This document shows positions 51,704-61,168 of a DNA stretch of 64,000 nt, piece by piece; the first letter of the stretch is position 1; each line of letters begins with the position of its first letter. The notes below the pieces were generated by a model, which saw only the letters and a program-made list of their open reading frames with translations, ran no database searches and had not been told where the DNA came from. The DNA lies in assembly GCF_000369505.1 (NCBI RefSeq), contig NZ_KB850054.1, forward strand, positions 186,001-250,000, written 5' to 3'. Both the position numbers and the translations under genes were made by a program. The stretch is from Acinetobacter sp. NIPH 298. GTDB lineage: Bacteria > Pseudomonadota > Gammaproteobacteria > Pseudomonadales > Moraxellaceae.

Positions 51704-51826
51704 ATGAGTAGTGGTTGTTGTCGCTCTGCTTTGTTCTCTTTTTCTAAAAAAAATATTTGGGCTATGTATACCGATCAATTCAATGATCAGTTTAAAGCTG
51801 ATTTTGTAGAGGAGTCAGCTCTATGA
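51704..51826 (+). CDS. Possible 40-codon leader ORF overlapping terC
   Basis: Within the 316-base gap 51507-51822 an ATG at 51704 opens 40 codons, [16 protein letters not shown]... ending ADFVEESAL. The TGA at 51824-51826 overlaps the terC ATG at 51823 (ATGA). Such an overlap suggests translational coupling of a small leader peptide. No Shine-Dalgarno precedes the ATG, and the terC gene has its own AGAGGAG inside this ORF. It may be chance; the exact 4-base overlap is the main argument. The rest of the gap is AT-rich with a possible TATACT at 51668. Confidence 0.35.
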   Translation: MSSGCCRSALFSFSKKNIWAMYTDQFNDQFKADFVEESAL

Positions 51827-53400
51827 TTTTTGAATGGATGTCGGATCCTGCCGCATGGGTAGGCTTAGCGACTTTGGTGGTGCTTGAAATTGTACTTGGT
51901 ATTGATAACCTTGTTTTTATTGCCATTTTAGCTGAAAAATTACCACCAGAACAACGTAATGCTGCACGTAAAATTGGTTTAATTCTCGCATTGTTAATGC
52001 GTTTGGTGTTACTCGCATCTATTGCTTGGGTAATTACCTTAACTGAACCATTATTTCAGATTTTTGATCATGCATTTTCAGGTCGAGACTTGATTTTACT
52101 GTTTGGTGGGGCGTTCTTATTGTTTAAAGGAACAATGGAGCTGCATGAACGGATTGAAGGTAAGCAAGCATTAAGGCAGGAAAATCCTGTACATGCCGTG
52201 TTCTGGGTCGTGGTGGTTCAGATCGTGGTGCTAGATGCGGTCTTTTCACTAGATAGCGTAATTACAGCTGTTGGAATGGTGAAAGATCTATCCGTGATGA
52301 TGATCGCGGTGACGATTGCGATCGGGATCATGCTTATCGCTTCTCGACCATTGATGGACTTTGTCAATAAACATCCAACCGTGGTGATTCTGTGTCTTGG
52401 CTTTTTGATGATGATTGGCTTCTCATTGATTGTTGAAGGCTTTGGTTTCCATATTCCAAAAGGGTATCTATACGCAGCAATTGGTTTCTCAGTTTTGGTT
52501 GAGGCCGTGAATCAGACCATGCGCCGTAATCAAGAGAAACTGGTGACCACAACCGATTTACGTTACCGTACTGCATCCGCTGTATTGCGTATGTTAGGCA
52601 GTAAAGGCGCTGGCGAACAGCACAAAGAAACAGAGGATGTACTCGCTACACAAGCCTATGCCAAAGAAGTCTTTGATGAGGATACAGGGGTTTATCACAG
52701 TGTTTTGGTACAAGGTGTATTAGGCTTATCCGAACGACCAGTCAAGTCAGTGATGACACCACGCCCAGAATTGGAATGGTTAGACTTAGATGATAATCCA
52801 ACAGAATTAAAAGACCGTTTAATGTCGATGACACATTCGCGTTTGATTATTGCGCGGGGAGAGTTGGATAATATTGAAGGTGTCGTACTCACACATAAAG
52901 TGTTGAATGAATACATTGAAACAGGTTCGATTGATTTTGCAAAACATTTACGCGAACCCGTGATTGTGCATGAGAATGCACAGGTTCTCATGGTCATGGA
53001 GCAATTACGCCAAGCGCCCTTACAAATGGCGATCGTATTGAATGAATATGGTTCGATTGAAGGGATTGCAACGCCGATTGATATATTAGAAGCGATCGCG
53101 GGTGAGTTCCCTGATGAAGATGAGCTGGAAGCAACAGCAGAAACGCTCGATGATGGATCTATGTTATTAGAGGGATCAACCGATATTCGCCATGTGTCCT
53201 TATTGTTAGGTAAAGATCTGGTGGATGAAAGTGAAGAGTATTCCACTTTATCAGGCTATATCTTATTCCATCTCGGTCGGTTACCTGAAAATGGTGAAAT
53301 GGTCGAAGCAGACGGACATCGTTTTGAAGTGGTGACGATGGATGGGCACAAGATTGAAAAAGTGCGCATTATTGCGAAAGAGAAAACTGACGAAAAATGA
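51823..53400 (+). CDS. TerC-family membrane protein with CBS and CorC domains
   Basis: A 525-residue protein. Residues 1-240 are a TerC domain with seven membrane segments and acidic motifs in the membrane ([43 protein letters not shown]). Residues 300-430 hold two CBS motifs ([45 protein letters not shown]), and the end is a CorC_HlyC domain. It matches the YegH/YoaE group. TerC proteins are linked to manganese or other metal export. It is followed by ychJ with a 4-base overlap. Confidence 0.92.
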   Translation: MIFEWMSDPAAWVGLATLVVLEIVLGIDNLVFIAILAEKLPPEQRNAARKIGLILALLMRLVLLASIAWVITLTEPLFQIFDHAFSGRDLILLFGGAFLLFKGTMELHERIEGKQALRQENPVHAVFWVVVVQIVVLDAVFSLDSVITAVGMVKDLSVMMIAVTIAIGIMLIASRPLMDFVNKHPTVVILCLGFLMMIGFSLIVEGFGFHIPKGYLYAAIGFSVLVEAVNQTMRRNQEKLVTTTDLRYRTASAVLRMLGSKGAGEQHKETEDVLATQAYAKEVFDEDTGVYHSVLVQGVLGLSERPVKSVMTPRPELEWLDLDDNPTELKDRLMSMTHSRLIIARGELDNIEGVVLTHKVLNEYIETGSIDFAKHLREPVIVHENAQVLMVMEQLRQAPLQMAIVLNEYGSIEGIATPIDILEAIAGEFPDEDELEATAETLDDGSMLLEGSTDIRHVSLLLGKDLVDESEEYSTLSGYILFHLGRLPENGEMVEADGHRFEVVTMDGHKIEKVRIIAKEKTDEK

Positions 53401-53879
53401 TTTCCTCACCAAACTGTCCATGTGGACAAGGGCAATATGCTGCGTGCTGTCAGCCCCTACATTTGAAACAACAATTTGCTGAAACTGCTGAACAACTCAT
53501 GCGTTCGCGCTATAGTGCTTTTGCCTTACAGCAAATTGATTACATTCTTGAAACAACGGCTCTAGGGCAGCAGGCTAGTTTAGATCGGGCTGCGATTGCC
53601 GATTGGAGTCAGTCTAATCAATGGCTTAAATTAGAACTCATCCAACATCAACCAAAATTGGATAAAACCCATTCTTTGGTTGAGTTTAAAGCGCATTACC
53701 GCGATAAAAACCATGATGGGAAACAACCTCATATTCATCACGAAATTTCACATTTTGTGCGACATCAACAGCTTTGGTATTTCCTTGACCCGACTTTAGA
53801 TATGCAAATCACCATGAAGCAACCTTGTATTTGTGGCTCAGGGAAAAAATTTAAGCAATGTTGTGCACAATTCATCTAA
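53397..53879 (+). CDS. ychJ: YchJ family protein with two SEC-C motifs
   Basis: A 160-residue UPF0225 protein. An N-terminal SEC-C motif ([12 protein letters not shown], residues 7-18) and a C-terminal one ([13 protein letters not shown]) are both complete zinc-binding sets. The NTF2-like middle ([21 protein letters not shown] ... [14 protein letters not shown]) is conserved. Its ATG overlaps the terC stop (ATGA), so translation is coupled. Function unknown; zinc binding is inferred. Confidence 0.92.
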   Translation: MISSPNCPCGQGQYAACCQPLHLKQQFAETAEQLMRSRYSAFALQQIDYILETTALGQQASLDRAAIADWSQSNQWLKLELIQHQPKLDKTHSLVEFKAHYRDKNHDGKQPHIHHEISHFVRHQQLWYFLDPTLDMQITMKQPCICGSGKKFKQCCAQFI

Positions 53880-53931
53880 GTTTGTCTTAAAATAGCGCAC
53901 ACTTTTCCGCCTTGTTTAAGGATTCAGGCAA

Positions 53932-54576
53932 ATGTTACTGACCGTGATTTATATTATTGCCATTACTGCGGAAGCGATGACAGGGGCATTGTCAGCGGGT
54001 CGACGCAGTATGGACTGGTTCGGCGTAACACTAATTGCTTGTGTCACTGCCCTCGGTGGTGGTTCAGTCCGAGATGTATTGCTTGGGCACTATCCCTTAA
54101 CTTGGGTCAAGCATCCTGAGTATTTGGTTTTGACTTGTTGTGCGGCTTTTGTGACGATTATTATTGCCAAATGGATGCGTCATCTCCGTAATATCTTCTT
54201 GGTACTGGATGCTTTGGGTTTAATTGGCTTTACGATTATTGGCTGCCAAATTGCGCTATCTATGGGGCATGGTTTCGTGGTGTCTGCGGTTGCAGGGGTC
54301 TTAACAGGCGTATCGGGTGGTATTCTGCGCGATATCTTATGTAATGATGTGCCTTTGGTGTTCCGTCGTGAGTTATATGCCAGTATCTCCTTTGTCGCAG
54401 TGATTTGTTATTGGGTCTGTTTAGAAGTGGGATTGCCACATGATTTAACGGTGATTTTTACCTTAGTCTTTGGTTTTACTTTGCGTTTAATCGCGATCTA
54501 CTTTGGTTTAGAGATGCCGAAATTCATTTATCAAGAAGATGATGCTGAGTCTGCTTCGTCTACTGATGAGCATTAA
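53932..54576 (+). CDS. yadS: Trimeric intracellular cation channel-like protein (UPF0126, YadS)
   Basis: A 214-residue inner-membrane protein with seven segments in two UPF0126 repeats. Each carries the glycine-rich turn with RD: TALGGGSVRDVLLGHYPLTWV and GVSGGILRDILCNDVPLVFRREL. Bacterial relatives of TRIC channels share this plan. AAGGATTCAGGCAA precedes the ATG. Transport of glycine has been proposed for some relatives; the substrate here is not known. Eight bases separate it from the next gene. Confidence 0.9.
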   Translation: MLLTVIYIIAITAEAMTGALSAGRRSMDWFGVTLIACVTALGGGSVRDVLLGHYPLTWVKHPEYLVLTCCAAFVTIIIAKWMRHLRNIFLVLDALGLIGFTIIGCQIALSMGHGFVVSAVAGVLTGVSGGILRDILCNDVPLVFRRELYASISFVAVICYWVCLEVGLPHDLTVIFTLVFGFTLRLIAIYFGLEMPKFIYQEDDAESASSTDEH

Positions 54577-54584
54577 GATTAAAA

Positions 54585-55175
54585 ATGGATAGAGAGAAAA
54601 TTGAACAAATAAGAAACGAACTTTCTATCCCACTTATCTATGCAATAAAGCTTTTAAACGAAAATCAAAATAATGTGTCCGCCGCTGTAAATAATTTCCA
54701 TAAAGAAAATATTGAAAAAGTGATTCAAGCGACTAAATGTAATACCGTGATAGCACAAGAGATATATCAGAATTCTAATTTTGATGTTGAAAAGTCTATT
54801 CGAAAGATCAAGTCACATGTGATAACTCTGACAACACGTGAAAATCAGCAAAGAGTTAAAAATGAAATAGGTTTTATTGTCTGGGCAGAATCTCAGGGCA
54901 AGAAAACTAATACAAATGACATTTTTATTCCAATAAAAGATTTTGATTACATCCTGAAAGCTTTCCAAGAGGTATTAGCTTCTGATCGACAATCTTCTTT
55001 TGCTATGTGTGGTGATAACTATTTTGATCGTGAAACGAGCCTATTTATTTTGAATGAGATCCAGAAAATTCAAATAAATAACCCTCAAATAAATGATTTC
55101 TTGGAAACAGTAATCAATTGGTGGAGTGAGCAACTAATCGATGCTGAATTTATTGTAGTTTATGGAAATCTATAA
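54585..55175 (+). CDS. Orphan protein with tandem UBA/TS-N-like repeats
   Basis: A 196-residue cytosolic protein. Two successive segments look like UBA/TS-N three-helix domains as in EF-Ts: IEQIRNELSIPLIYAIKLLNENQNNVSAAVNNFHK (about 5-39) and IEKVIQATKCNTVIAQEIYQNSNFDVEKSIRKIKS (about 43-77). The C-terminal part (80-196) is unknown, with DIFIPIKDFDYILKAFQEVL and FAMCGDNYFDRETSLFILNEI. The gene is visibly more AT-rich than yadS and parC. It has no good Shine-Dalgarno and sits 8 bases after yadS. It may be recently acquired. No function assigned. Confidence 0.7.
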   Translation: MDREKIEQIRNELSIPLIYAIKLLNENQNNVSAAVNNFHKENIEKVIQATKCNTVIAQEIYQNSNFDVEKSIRKIKSHVITLTTRENQQRVKNEIGFIVWAESQGKKTNTNDIFIPIKDFDYILKAFQEVLASDRQSSFAMCGDNYFDRETSLFILNEIQKIQINNPQINDFLETVINWWSEQLIDAEFIVVYGNL

Positions 55176-55315
55176 AAAATGGAGAAATTAAGATAATTAA
55201 TTTTTCGCAAGACACCATTTGACGTTTAAACAACAACAAGGGCTTGTCACAACGCTTGCATCCACATAGCATACAAAGCATTGACGATAACAATGATTTT
55301 GGATGACTTGCTGAA

Positions 55316-57535
55316 ATGACCAGCCTTGCACACCATGCAACCGAAAACCGTTCCGTAGCCGAATTCACAGAACAAGCTTACTTAAATTATGCCATGTACG
55401 TGATTATGGATCGTGCATTGCCGCATATCAGTGATGGTTTGAAGCCTGTACAACGGCGTATTGTCTTCGCCATGAGTGAGCTTGGCTTAAAGTCGACTGG
55501 AAAACCAAAAAAATCAGCACGTACCGTTGGTGATGTACTCGGTAAATATCACCCGCATGGTGACTCGGCCTGTTATGAAGCAATGGTGTTGATGGCGCAG
55601 CCCTTTAGCTATCGTTATCCATTGGTTGAAGGTCAAGGTAACTGGGGTTCACCTGATGACCCTAAATCATTTGCGGCAATGCGTTATACCGAAGCCAAAC
55701 TGTCAGCTTATAGTGAACTATTGCTGAATGAGTTGGGTCAAGGCACCAGTGAATGGCAAGATAACTTTGATGGTTCGATGAAAGAGCCGATAACCTTGCC
55801 TGCTCGTATTCCAAATATCCTGCTCAATGGGACAACGGGTATTGCTGTCGGGATGGCAACAGATATTCCGCCGCATAACTTGCGTGAAGTGGTGAAAGGA
55901 ACGATTGCGCTGATTCGTAATCCCGAAACTACAGATGAAAAATTGGCAGAGTATATTCCAGCACCAGATTTACCCACCAAAGCAGAAATCATTACCCCGC
56001 CTGAAGAATTACTCAAAATTCAAACCACTGGGCGCGGTAGTTATCGTATGCGCGCGGTTTACACGATAGAAAAAAATGAAATCGTGATTACTGAATTGCC
56101 TTATCAGGTTTCAGGTTCAAAAGTGGTTACCCAGATCGCCGATCAAATGATTGCCAAGAAGTTGCCTTTGGTGGCTGATATTCGGGATGAATCCGATCAT
56201 AGAAACCCAACGCGCTTGGTAATTGTATTGCGTTCTAACCGTGTCGATGCAGAAACGGTCATGAGCCATTTGTTTGCAACGACTGATTTGGAATCAAGCT
56301 ATCGTGTCAATCTGAATATGATTGGGGCGGATGGTCGTCCGCAGGTGAAATCCATTCGCCGTATTTTGTTGGAATGGATTGAGATTCGTAAGCAAACCGT
56401 GACGCGTCGTCTGCAATACCATTTAACTAAAATCGAAAAGCGTTTACATATCTTGGCAGGTCTTTTGATTGCCTATTTGGATATTGATACGGTGATTCGT
56501 ATTATTCGTGAAGAAGACAAACCCAAACCTGTGCTGATGCAACATTTTGGTATTGATGAAATTCAAGCTGAAGCGATTTTAGAACTTAAACTTCGCCATT
56601 TGGCCAAGCTTGAAGAAATGGAAATTCGCCGTGAGCAAGAAGAACTGGAAGCGAAAGCCGCTATCCTTCGCGAGCAACTCGAAAATCCTGAGTCACTGAA
56701 AAACTTGATTATCAATGAACTGAAAGAAGATGCGAAAAAGTTTGGTGATGATCGCCGTTCGCCATTAGTACGACGAGCAGATGCGGTTCAAATTAAAGAA
56801 CAAGACTTGCTGCCAGCCGAAACGGTAACGGTGGTTTTGTCAGAAGCAGGTTGGGTCCGTGCAGCCAAAGGGGGCGATGTGGATGCCGCAAATCTCAACT
56901 TCCGTGCGGGTGACCAGTATTTAAGTCATGCAGTGGGTAAGACCAATCAACGCGTTTATTTCTTGGATAAAACAGGGCGGAGTTATGCTTTACCCATCAG
57001 TAGTTTACCTTCAGCTCGTGGTTTGGGCGAGCCGTTGAGCTCGAAACTTGCACCAGCGAGTGGGGTGTCATTTATCCAAGTTTTAGTTGATGATGACAAG
57101 AATGAGTTATTGGTGGCAAGTTCAAAAGGCTACGGTTTTAAAACACAAGTAGGTCAATTGGATACCAATGCCAAAGCGGGTAAAACCTTTTTAACGGTTG
57201 GAGATAAAGCAACGGCGTTACCGTTGTTACCAATTCAGCAGGCAAGCCATGTTGCAATACTAAGTTCAGCAGGACGATTACTTATTATTGATTTGGCTGA
57301 ACTCCCTGTCCTAAATAAAGGTAAAGGTAACAAGTTGATACAACTTGAGGAGAAAGAACAAATTTTATCCATGACAACCTTGACGTTAGATGAAATAATC
57401 CAAGTCGCTGCAGGACAACAGCATTTAAAACTGAAAGGGGATGATCTCCAAAAATATATAGGAAAAAGAGCAACAAAGGGGCAACTTTTACCACGGGGAT
57501 ATCAAAAAGCAAATAGACTCCTCGTTCAGAGATAA
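55316..57535 (+). CDS. parC: DNA topoisomerase IV subunit A
   Basis: A 739-residue type IIA topoisomerase subunit that decatenates daughter chromosomes. The catalytic tyrosine is Tyr124 in [12 protein letters not shown]. The quinolone-resistance region reads [12 protein letters not shown], with Ser84 and Glu88 both in the susceptible form. The start [38 protein letters not shown] is typical. The C-terminal beta-pinwheel domain begins near residue 500. parE is not adjacent. The upstream gap of 140 bases has only its promoter. Confidence 0.97.
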   Translation: MTSLAHHATENRSVAEFTEQAYLNYAMYVIMDRALPHISDGLKPVQRRIVFAMSELGLKSTGKPKKSARTVGDVLGKYHPHGDSACYEAMVLMAQPFSYRYPLVEGQGNWGSPDDPKSFAAMRYTEAKLSAYSELLLNELGQGTSEWQDNFDGSMKEPITLPARIPNILLNGTTGIAVGMATDIPPHNLREVVKGTIALIRNPETTDEKLAEYIPAPDLPTKAEIITPPEELLKIQTTGRGSYRMRAVYTIEKNEIVITELPYQVSGSKVVTQIADQMIAKKLPLVADIRDESDHRNPTRLVIVLRSNRVDAETVMSHLFATTDLESSYRVNLNMIGADGRPQVKSIRRILLEWIEIRKQTVTRRLQYHLTKIEKRLHILAGLLIAYLDIDTVIRIIREEDKPKPVLMQHFGIDEIQAEAILELKLRHLAKLEEMEIRREQEELEAKAAILREQLENPESLKNLIINELKEDAKKFGDDRRSPLVRRADAVQIKEQDLLPAETVTVVLSEAGWVRAAKGGDVDAANLNFRAGDQYLSHAVGKTNQRVYFLDKTGRSYALPISSLPSARGLGEPLSSKLAPASGVSFIQVLVDDDKNELLVASSKGYGFKTQVGQLDTNAKAGKTFLTVGDKATALPLLPIQQASHVAILSSAGRLLIIDLAELPVLNKGKGNKLIQLEEKEQILSMTTLTLDEIIQVAAGQQHLKLKGDDLQKYIGKRATKGQLLPRGYQKANRLLVQR

Positions 57536-57692
57536 GGCTGGTATTCTGTGATACAAATACGTTATATATGATGACGTATTCATATTATTTGGATAGGTCT
57601 ACAGGGCAATTCAAGAACTTAATAAAAATGTTTTGCCATGGAAAGTAACGTTGTTACATTTTTAAGGATTACCACTCGGAGATAATGGCATT

Positions 57693-59372
57693 ATGGAAAA
57701 GATTTGGTTTGCTGAATACCAAAAGACAGGAATCCCAGAAACAGTTGCACTGCCTGCTGAAAACACTTCACTTGTTGATATTTTTGAACGCAATTTCCAA
57801 AAATTCGGATCACGTGATGCCTTTATCTTTATGGATAAGGTTTTAACGTTTAATGAGCTAGAAGTTGCGAGTCGTAAATTTGCAGCTTATTTACAAAGTT
57901 TAGGTTTGGCAAAGGGAACACGTGTTGCGGTGATGATGCCGAACGTTTTCCAATATCCAGTGGTTGCATTAGGTGTATTCCGTGCAGGTTTGGTTCTTGT
58001 CAACGTCAATCCACTTTATACTGCGCGTGAGTTAGAACACCAATTAAATGACTCAGGTTCAGAAGTTTTAGTCATTATTGAAAACTTTGCGAGTGTATAT
58101 CAAAGCATTATTGGTAAGACTCCTGTGAAACACGTCGTTGTTGCGACAGTGGGAGATATGCTTGGTACCCTCAAAGGAACATTGGTCAACTTTGTATTAC
58201 GTAAAGTGCGTAAACAAATTCCAGCTTGGGATATTCCAGGTTATACCAAATTTAACACCGCATTAAACAAAGAAAATCCAAGTAACTATAAACGCCCAAG
58301 CTTAACTTTAAGTGATACAGCGGTCCTTCAGTATACGGGTGGTACGACAGGCGTTTCTAAAGGTGCTGAACTGACTCACCGTAATTTAGTGGCAAACCTT
58401 TTACAGTGTGAAGCCATTTTCTCAAGTAAGTTTGGTGCTGCGGATAGTGAAAAAGGCGATCGTATTGTTTGTGCATTACCGCTTTACCATATTTTTGCAT
58501 TTATGGTTTGTGCGATGTACGGCATGTACAAAGGTCAAGCAAATATCTTGATTCCTAACCCACGTGACTTACCAGCAGTAATCGGTGAACTACGTAAATA
58601 CCAACCTTCATTCTTCCCAGCAGTAAACACTTTGTTTAATGCATTGGTGAATAACGAAGAGTTTAAACAACTGGATCATAGCAATCTTAAGATGGCGATG
58701 GGCGGTGGTATGGCAGTATTACCATCTACAGCCGAAGCTTGGAAGAAAGTGACGGGTACAACCATCATCGAAGGTTATGGTTTATCTGAAACCTCTCCTG
58801 TAGCAACAGCAAACCCGCCAGCAACTACTGAATTCAGTGGTACGATTGGTATTCCATTGCCGTTGACTGAAGTTGCGATCCTGGATGATGATGGGAAAGA
58901 AGTTGCTCAAGGCGAGCAAGGTGAAATCTCAATCCGTGGTCCTCAGGTGATGAAAGGCTATTGGAATCGTGCTGATGAAACCGAGAAAGTAATGACTGCT
59001 GACGGATTCTTCCGTACAGGTGATATTGGTATCATGGATCCACGTGGTTACTTCAAAATTGTGGACCGTAAGAAAGACATGATCTTGGTATCTGGCTTTA
59101 ACGTTTACCCAAGTGAAATTGAAGAAGTCGTTGCACAACATGCAAAAGTATTGGAAGTGGCAGCGATTGGCGTTCCAGATGAAAAATCAGGTGAAGTACC
59201 TAAATTATTCATCGTGAAGAAAGATGCTTCATTAACGACTGAAGAAATCATTGCATATGCGAAAGAACACTTAACAGGCTATAAATGCCCACGTTATGTT
59301 GAGTTCATCGATGAGTTACCAAAATCGAACGTAGGTAAAATCTTACGTAAAGATCTTCGTAAACCAGCTTAA
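57693..59372 (+). CDS. fadD: Long-chain fatty acid-CoA ligase
   Basis: A 559-residue AMP-forming enzyme that activates fatty acids to acyl-CoA for beta-oxidation. The AMP/P-loop motif begins near Tyr214 (YTGGTTGVSKGAELTHRN), then GYGLSETSPVA, the ATP motif FFRTGDIGIMDPRGYFKIVDRKKDMI, and the C-terminal catalytic lysine in ELPKSNVGKILRKDLR. Length and N-terminus (MEKIWFAEY) match proteobacterial FadD. A GGAG stands 15 bases before the ATG, which is far, so the start is likely but not certain. Confidence 0.95.
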   Translation: MEKIWFAEYQKTGIPETVALPAENTSLVDIFERNFQKFGSRDAFIFMDKVLTFNELEVASRKFAAYLQSLGLAKGTRVAVMMPNVFQYPVVALGVFRAGLVLVNVNPLYTARELEHQLNDSGSEVLVIIENFASVYQSIIGKTPVKHVVVATVGDMLGTLKGTLVNFVLRKVRKQIPAWDIPGYTKFNTALNKENPSNYKRPSLTLSDTAVLQYTGGTTGVSKGAELTHRNLVANLLQCEAIFSSKFGAADSEKGDRIVCALPLYHIFAFMVCAMYGMYKGQANILIPNPRDLPAVIGELRKYQPSFFPAVNTLFNALVNNEEFKQLDHSNLKMAMGGGMAVLPSTAEAWKKVTGTTIIEGYGLSETSPVATANPPATTEFSGTIGIPLPLTEVAILDDDGKEVAQGEQGEISIRGPQVMKGYWNRADETEKVMTADGFFRTGDIGIMDPRGYFKIVDRKKDMILVSGFNVYPSEIEEVVAQHAKVLEVAAIGVPDEKSGEVPKLFIVKKDASLTTEEIIAYAKEHLTGYKCPRYVEFIDELPKSNVGKILRKDLRKPA

Positions 59373-59407
59373 AAGTCTTTCTCGCCTCTCTTTTTAAAGG
59401 GAGGCAC

Positions 59408-59439
59408 ATAAAAAATGCCGCAATTGCGGCATTTTTTAT
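59408..59439. terminator. Perfect 32-base palindromic terminator after fadD
   Basis: ATAAAAAATGCCGCAA followed by its exact complement, usable in both directions. A second hairpin GCCTC...GAGGC (59384-59405) stands just ahead. Confidence 0.93.
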
Positions 59440-59463
59440 GACTATAGATTGTTGTTGTGCTGA

Positions 59464-59850
59464 CTAGGAAGATTTTTTCAGAAACCAGCGATCGATATAG
59501 CGACGACTAATACCTGCAATTCCCACGAAAATGATCATGGTGATGAGTTGGAAACGTAAACGCGTTGGGTCAATGCCGTTAAAGCTAAAATAATTATCAA
59601 CAAAGACATATAGCGTGGTGATGATCAACCAGTGCCAGAGAGTGAAACGCTTAATTCCAACGGCATAAAAGGCAATGGTCAAAATAACAAAAGTGCCTAA
59701 GGTCGATTGCCAGTTTAGGTTGGCACAGATCACGCTGAGTAAAAAAGCAACAATTGGGAATACAATTTTTAAGACCCGATCAACCCTAAGTTGGTTTTGG
59801 CGTTGTTGATCAAGGCTATCAAACAGTTCTTTTTGATCTTGGCGTTGCAT
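59464..59850 (-). CDS. Small four-helix membrane protein, unknown
   Basis: A 128-residue protein. The first 20 residues are polar (MQRQDQKELFDSLDQQRQNQ). Four hydrophobic segments follow (VLKIVFPIVAFLLSVICANL, LGTFVILTIAFYAVGI, WHWLIITTLYVFVDNYF, LITMIIFVGIAGI), ending in a basic tail. I do not recognise a family. It diverges from the MAPEG gene with 152 bases between them. Confidence 0.72.
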   Translation of the reverse strand: MQRQDQKELFDSLDQQRQNQLRVDRVLKIVFPIVAFLLSVICANLNWQSTLGTFVILTIAFYAVGIKRFTLWHWLIITTLYVFVDNYFSFNGIDPTRLRFQLITMIIFVGIAGISRRYIDRWFLKKSS

Positions 59851-60002
59851 AAATCGACCCTAAAACAATATAAAAACATAGCAATGTTATTTGATCTAAC
59901 TTCCAAGCAGCGCACTTGTACCAAAACAAATGCACCTTGAACAAGTACAAATGAAAGTTTCATAAATCATAAGTTATGATAGCATGATCAGAAGAACTTC
60001 AA

Positions 60003-60416
60003 ATGATGGATGTCAGGATGCAGGGTATTAGCGGCATTATATTGATTATTATCGTCGCATGTTTATTGCCTTATGTTTTTACTTTGGTTGCGAAATCAAA
60101 AGGTGGTTTTCAAGCAAAAGACAATCACAATCCTCGTGAATTTTTGGCTAGAACCACAGGGTTGTCTGCACGAGCAAATGCTGTACAGCAAAATAGCTTC
60201 GAGAGCTTACCTTTATTTATCGCTGCAATTTTAATGGCGGAATATATGGTGATTCCTGAGCGATTTATCCTGACATTGGGCTGGGCATATATTGTTTTCC
60301 GCGTCATTTATGGAATTTGTTATTTAGCCAATCTTGCAACTTTACGCTCAATTATTTGGTTTTTTTCCTTACTGTGTCCAATCTTTTTGTTTGTGATCAC
60401 CATTAAAATGACTTAA
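60003..60416 (+). CDS. MAPEG family membrane protein
   Basis: A 137-residue inner-membrane protein of the MAPEG fold (four helices). The region NPREFLARTTGLSARANAVQQNSFESLPLFIAAILMA contains the conserved RANAVQQNSFESLPLF signature. The second half (WAYIVFRVIYGICYLANLATLRSIIWF) matches the family end. Eukaryotic relatives are glutathione transferases; bacterial functions are mostly unknown. ATG 60003 or 60006 may be the start. Confidence 0.88.
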   Translation: MMDVRMQGISGIILIIIVACLLPYVFTLVAKSKGGFQAKDNHNPREFLARTTGLSARANAVQQNSFESLPLFIAAILMAEYMVIPERFILTLGWAYIVFRVIYGICYLANLATLRSIIWFFSLLCPIFLFVITIKMT

Positions 60417-60535
60417 ATCAAGTTGCTCATAAAAATTCATGACGCCTAATACTAATATACAGCATCATTTTGACTGTATTCACGTTATAATCTGACCGAT
60501 TTTTTATATTTAATTTCACATACACGAGTGTTGAT

Positions 60536-61063
60536 ATGAGTTATAGCAATATTCCTGCGGGTAAAGACGCGCCAAATGACATCTATGTCATCATTGAAAT
60601 TCCTGCAAATGCAGCGCCAATCAAATACGAAATCGATAAAGATTCAGATGCGTTATTTGTAGACCGTTTCATGGGTACAGCAATGTTCTACCCAGCAAAC
60701 TATGGTTATGTACCAAACACCTTATCTGAAGATGGTGATCCTTTAGACGTACTTGTTGTGACGCCTTATCCAGTTGCAGCGGGTTCAGTGATTCGTTGTC
60801 GTCCAGTGGGTAAATTAAATATGGAAGATGATGGTGGTATCGATGCGAAACTGATCGCAGTTCCACATGAAAAATTATCTCCATTGTACAAAGATGTTCA
60901 AGAATATACAGATCTTCCACAATTGTTGATCAGCCAAATTGAACACTTCTTCCTACACTACAAAGATTTAGAGCCTGGTAAATGGGTGAAATTGAATGGT
61001 TGGGAAAGTTCTGAAGTTGCTAAAGCAGAAGTCATTAAATCAATCGAAGCTGCCCAAAAGTAA
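60536..61063 (+). CDS. ppa: Inorganic pyrophosphatase
   Basis: A 175-residue soluble family I enzyme that hydrolyses pyrophosphate released in biosynthesis. The metal-binding signature [11 protein letters not shown] is at residues 65-75 (Asp66, Asp68, Asp71). Other active-site parts are [31 protein letters not shown] and the helical end. Length is as in E. coli Ppa. Monocistronic, with a strong terminator. Confidence 0.98.
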   Translation: MSYSNIPAGKDAPNDIYVIIEIPANAAPIKYEIDKDSDALFVDRFMGTAMFYPANYGYVPNTLSEDGDPLDVLVVTPYPVAAGSVIRCRPVGKLNMEDDGGIDAKLIAVPHEKLSPLYKDVQEYTDLPQLLISQIEHFFLHYKDLEPGKWVKLNGWESSEVAKAEVIKSIEAAQK

Positions 61064-61113
61064 GTTTAGAGGATTAAACCAAATTTGCTAATTTTAAAAA
61101 TTTGGTTTAAAAA

Positions 61114-61147
61114 AACCTCCATTCAGATTGAATGGAGGTTTTTTTTA
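61114..61147. terminator. Terminator between ppa and oprD-like gene
   Basis: Arms AACCTCCATTC (61114-61124) and GAATGGAGGTT (61130-61140), then T run, with an A run in front. Confidence 0.93.
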
Positions 61148-61168
61148 TGGCGAGTTATTCACTGTGAA

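Noticed and set aside
51507-51822. yybP-ykoY manganese riboswitch before terC
   Set aside because: Such riboswitches are common before terC, but I found neither the conserved core nor a matching stem arrangement in this gap.
52695-53246. 183-codon open frame antisense to terC
   Set aside because: Serine-rich translation without domain features, fully inside a conserved gene.
55565-55579. Quinolone-resistance mutation in parC
   Set aside because: Ser84 and Glu88 are both the susceptible residues.
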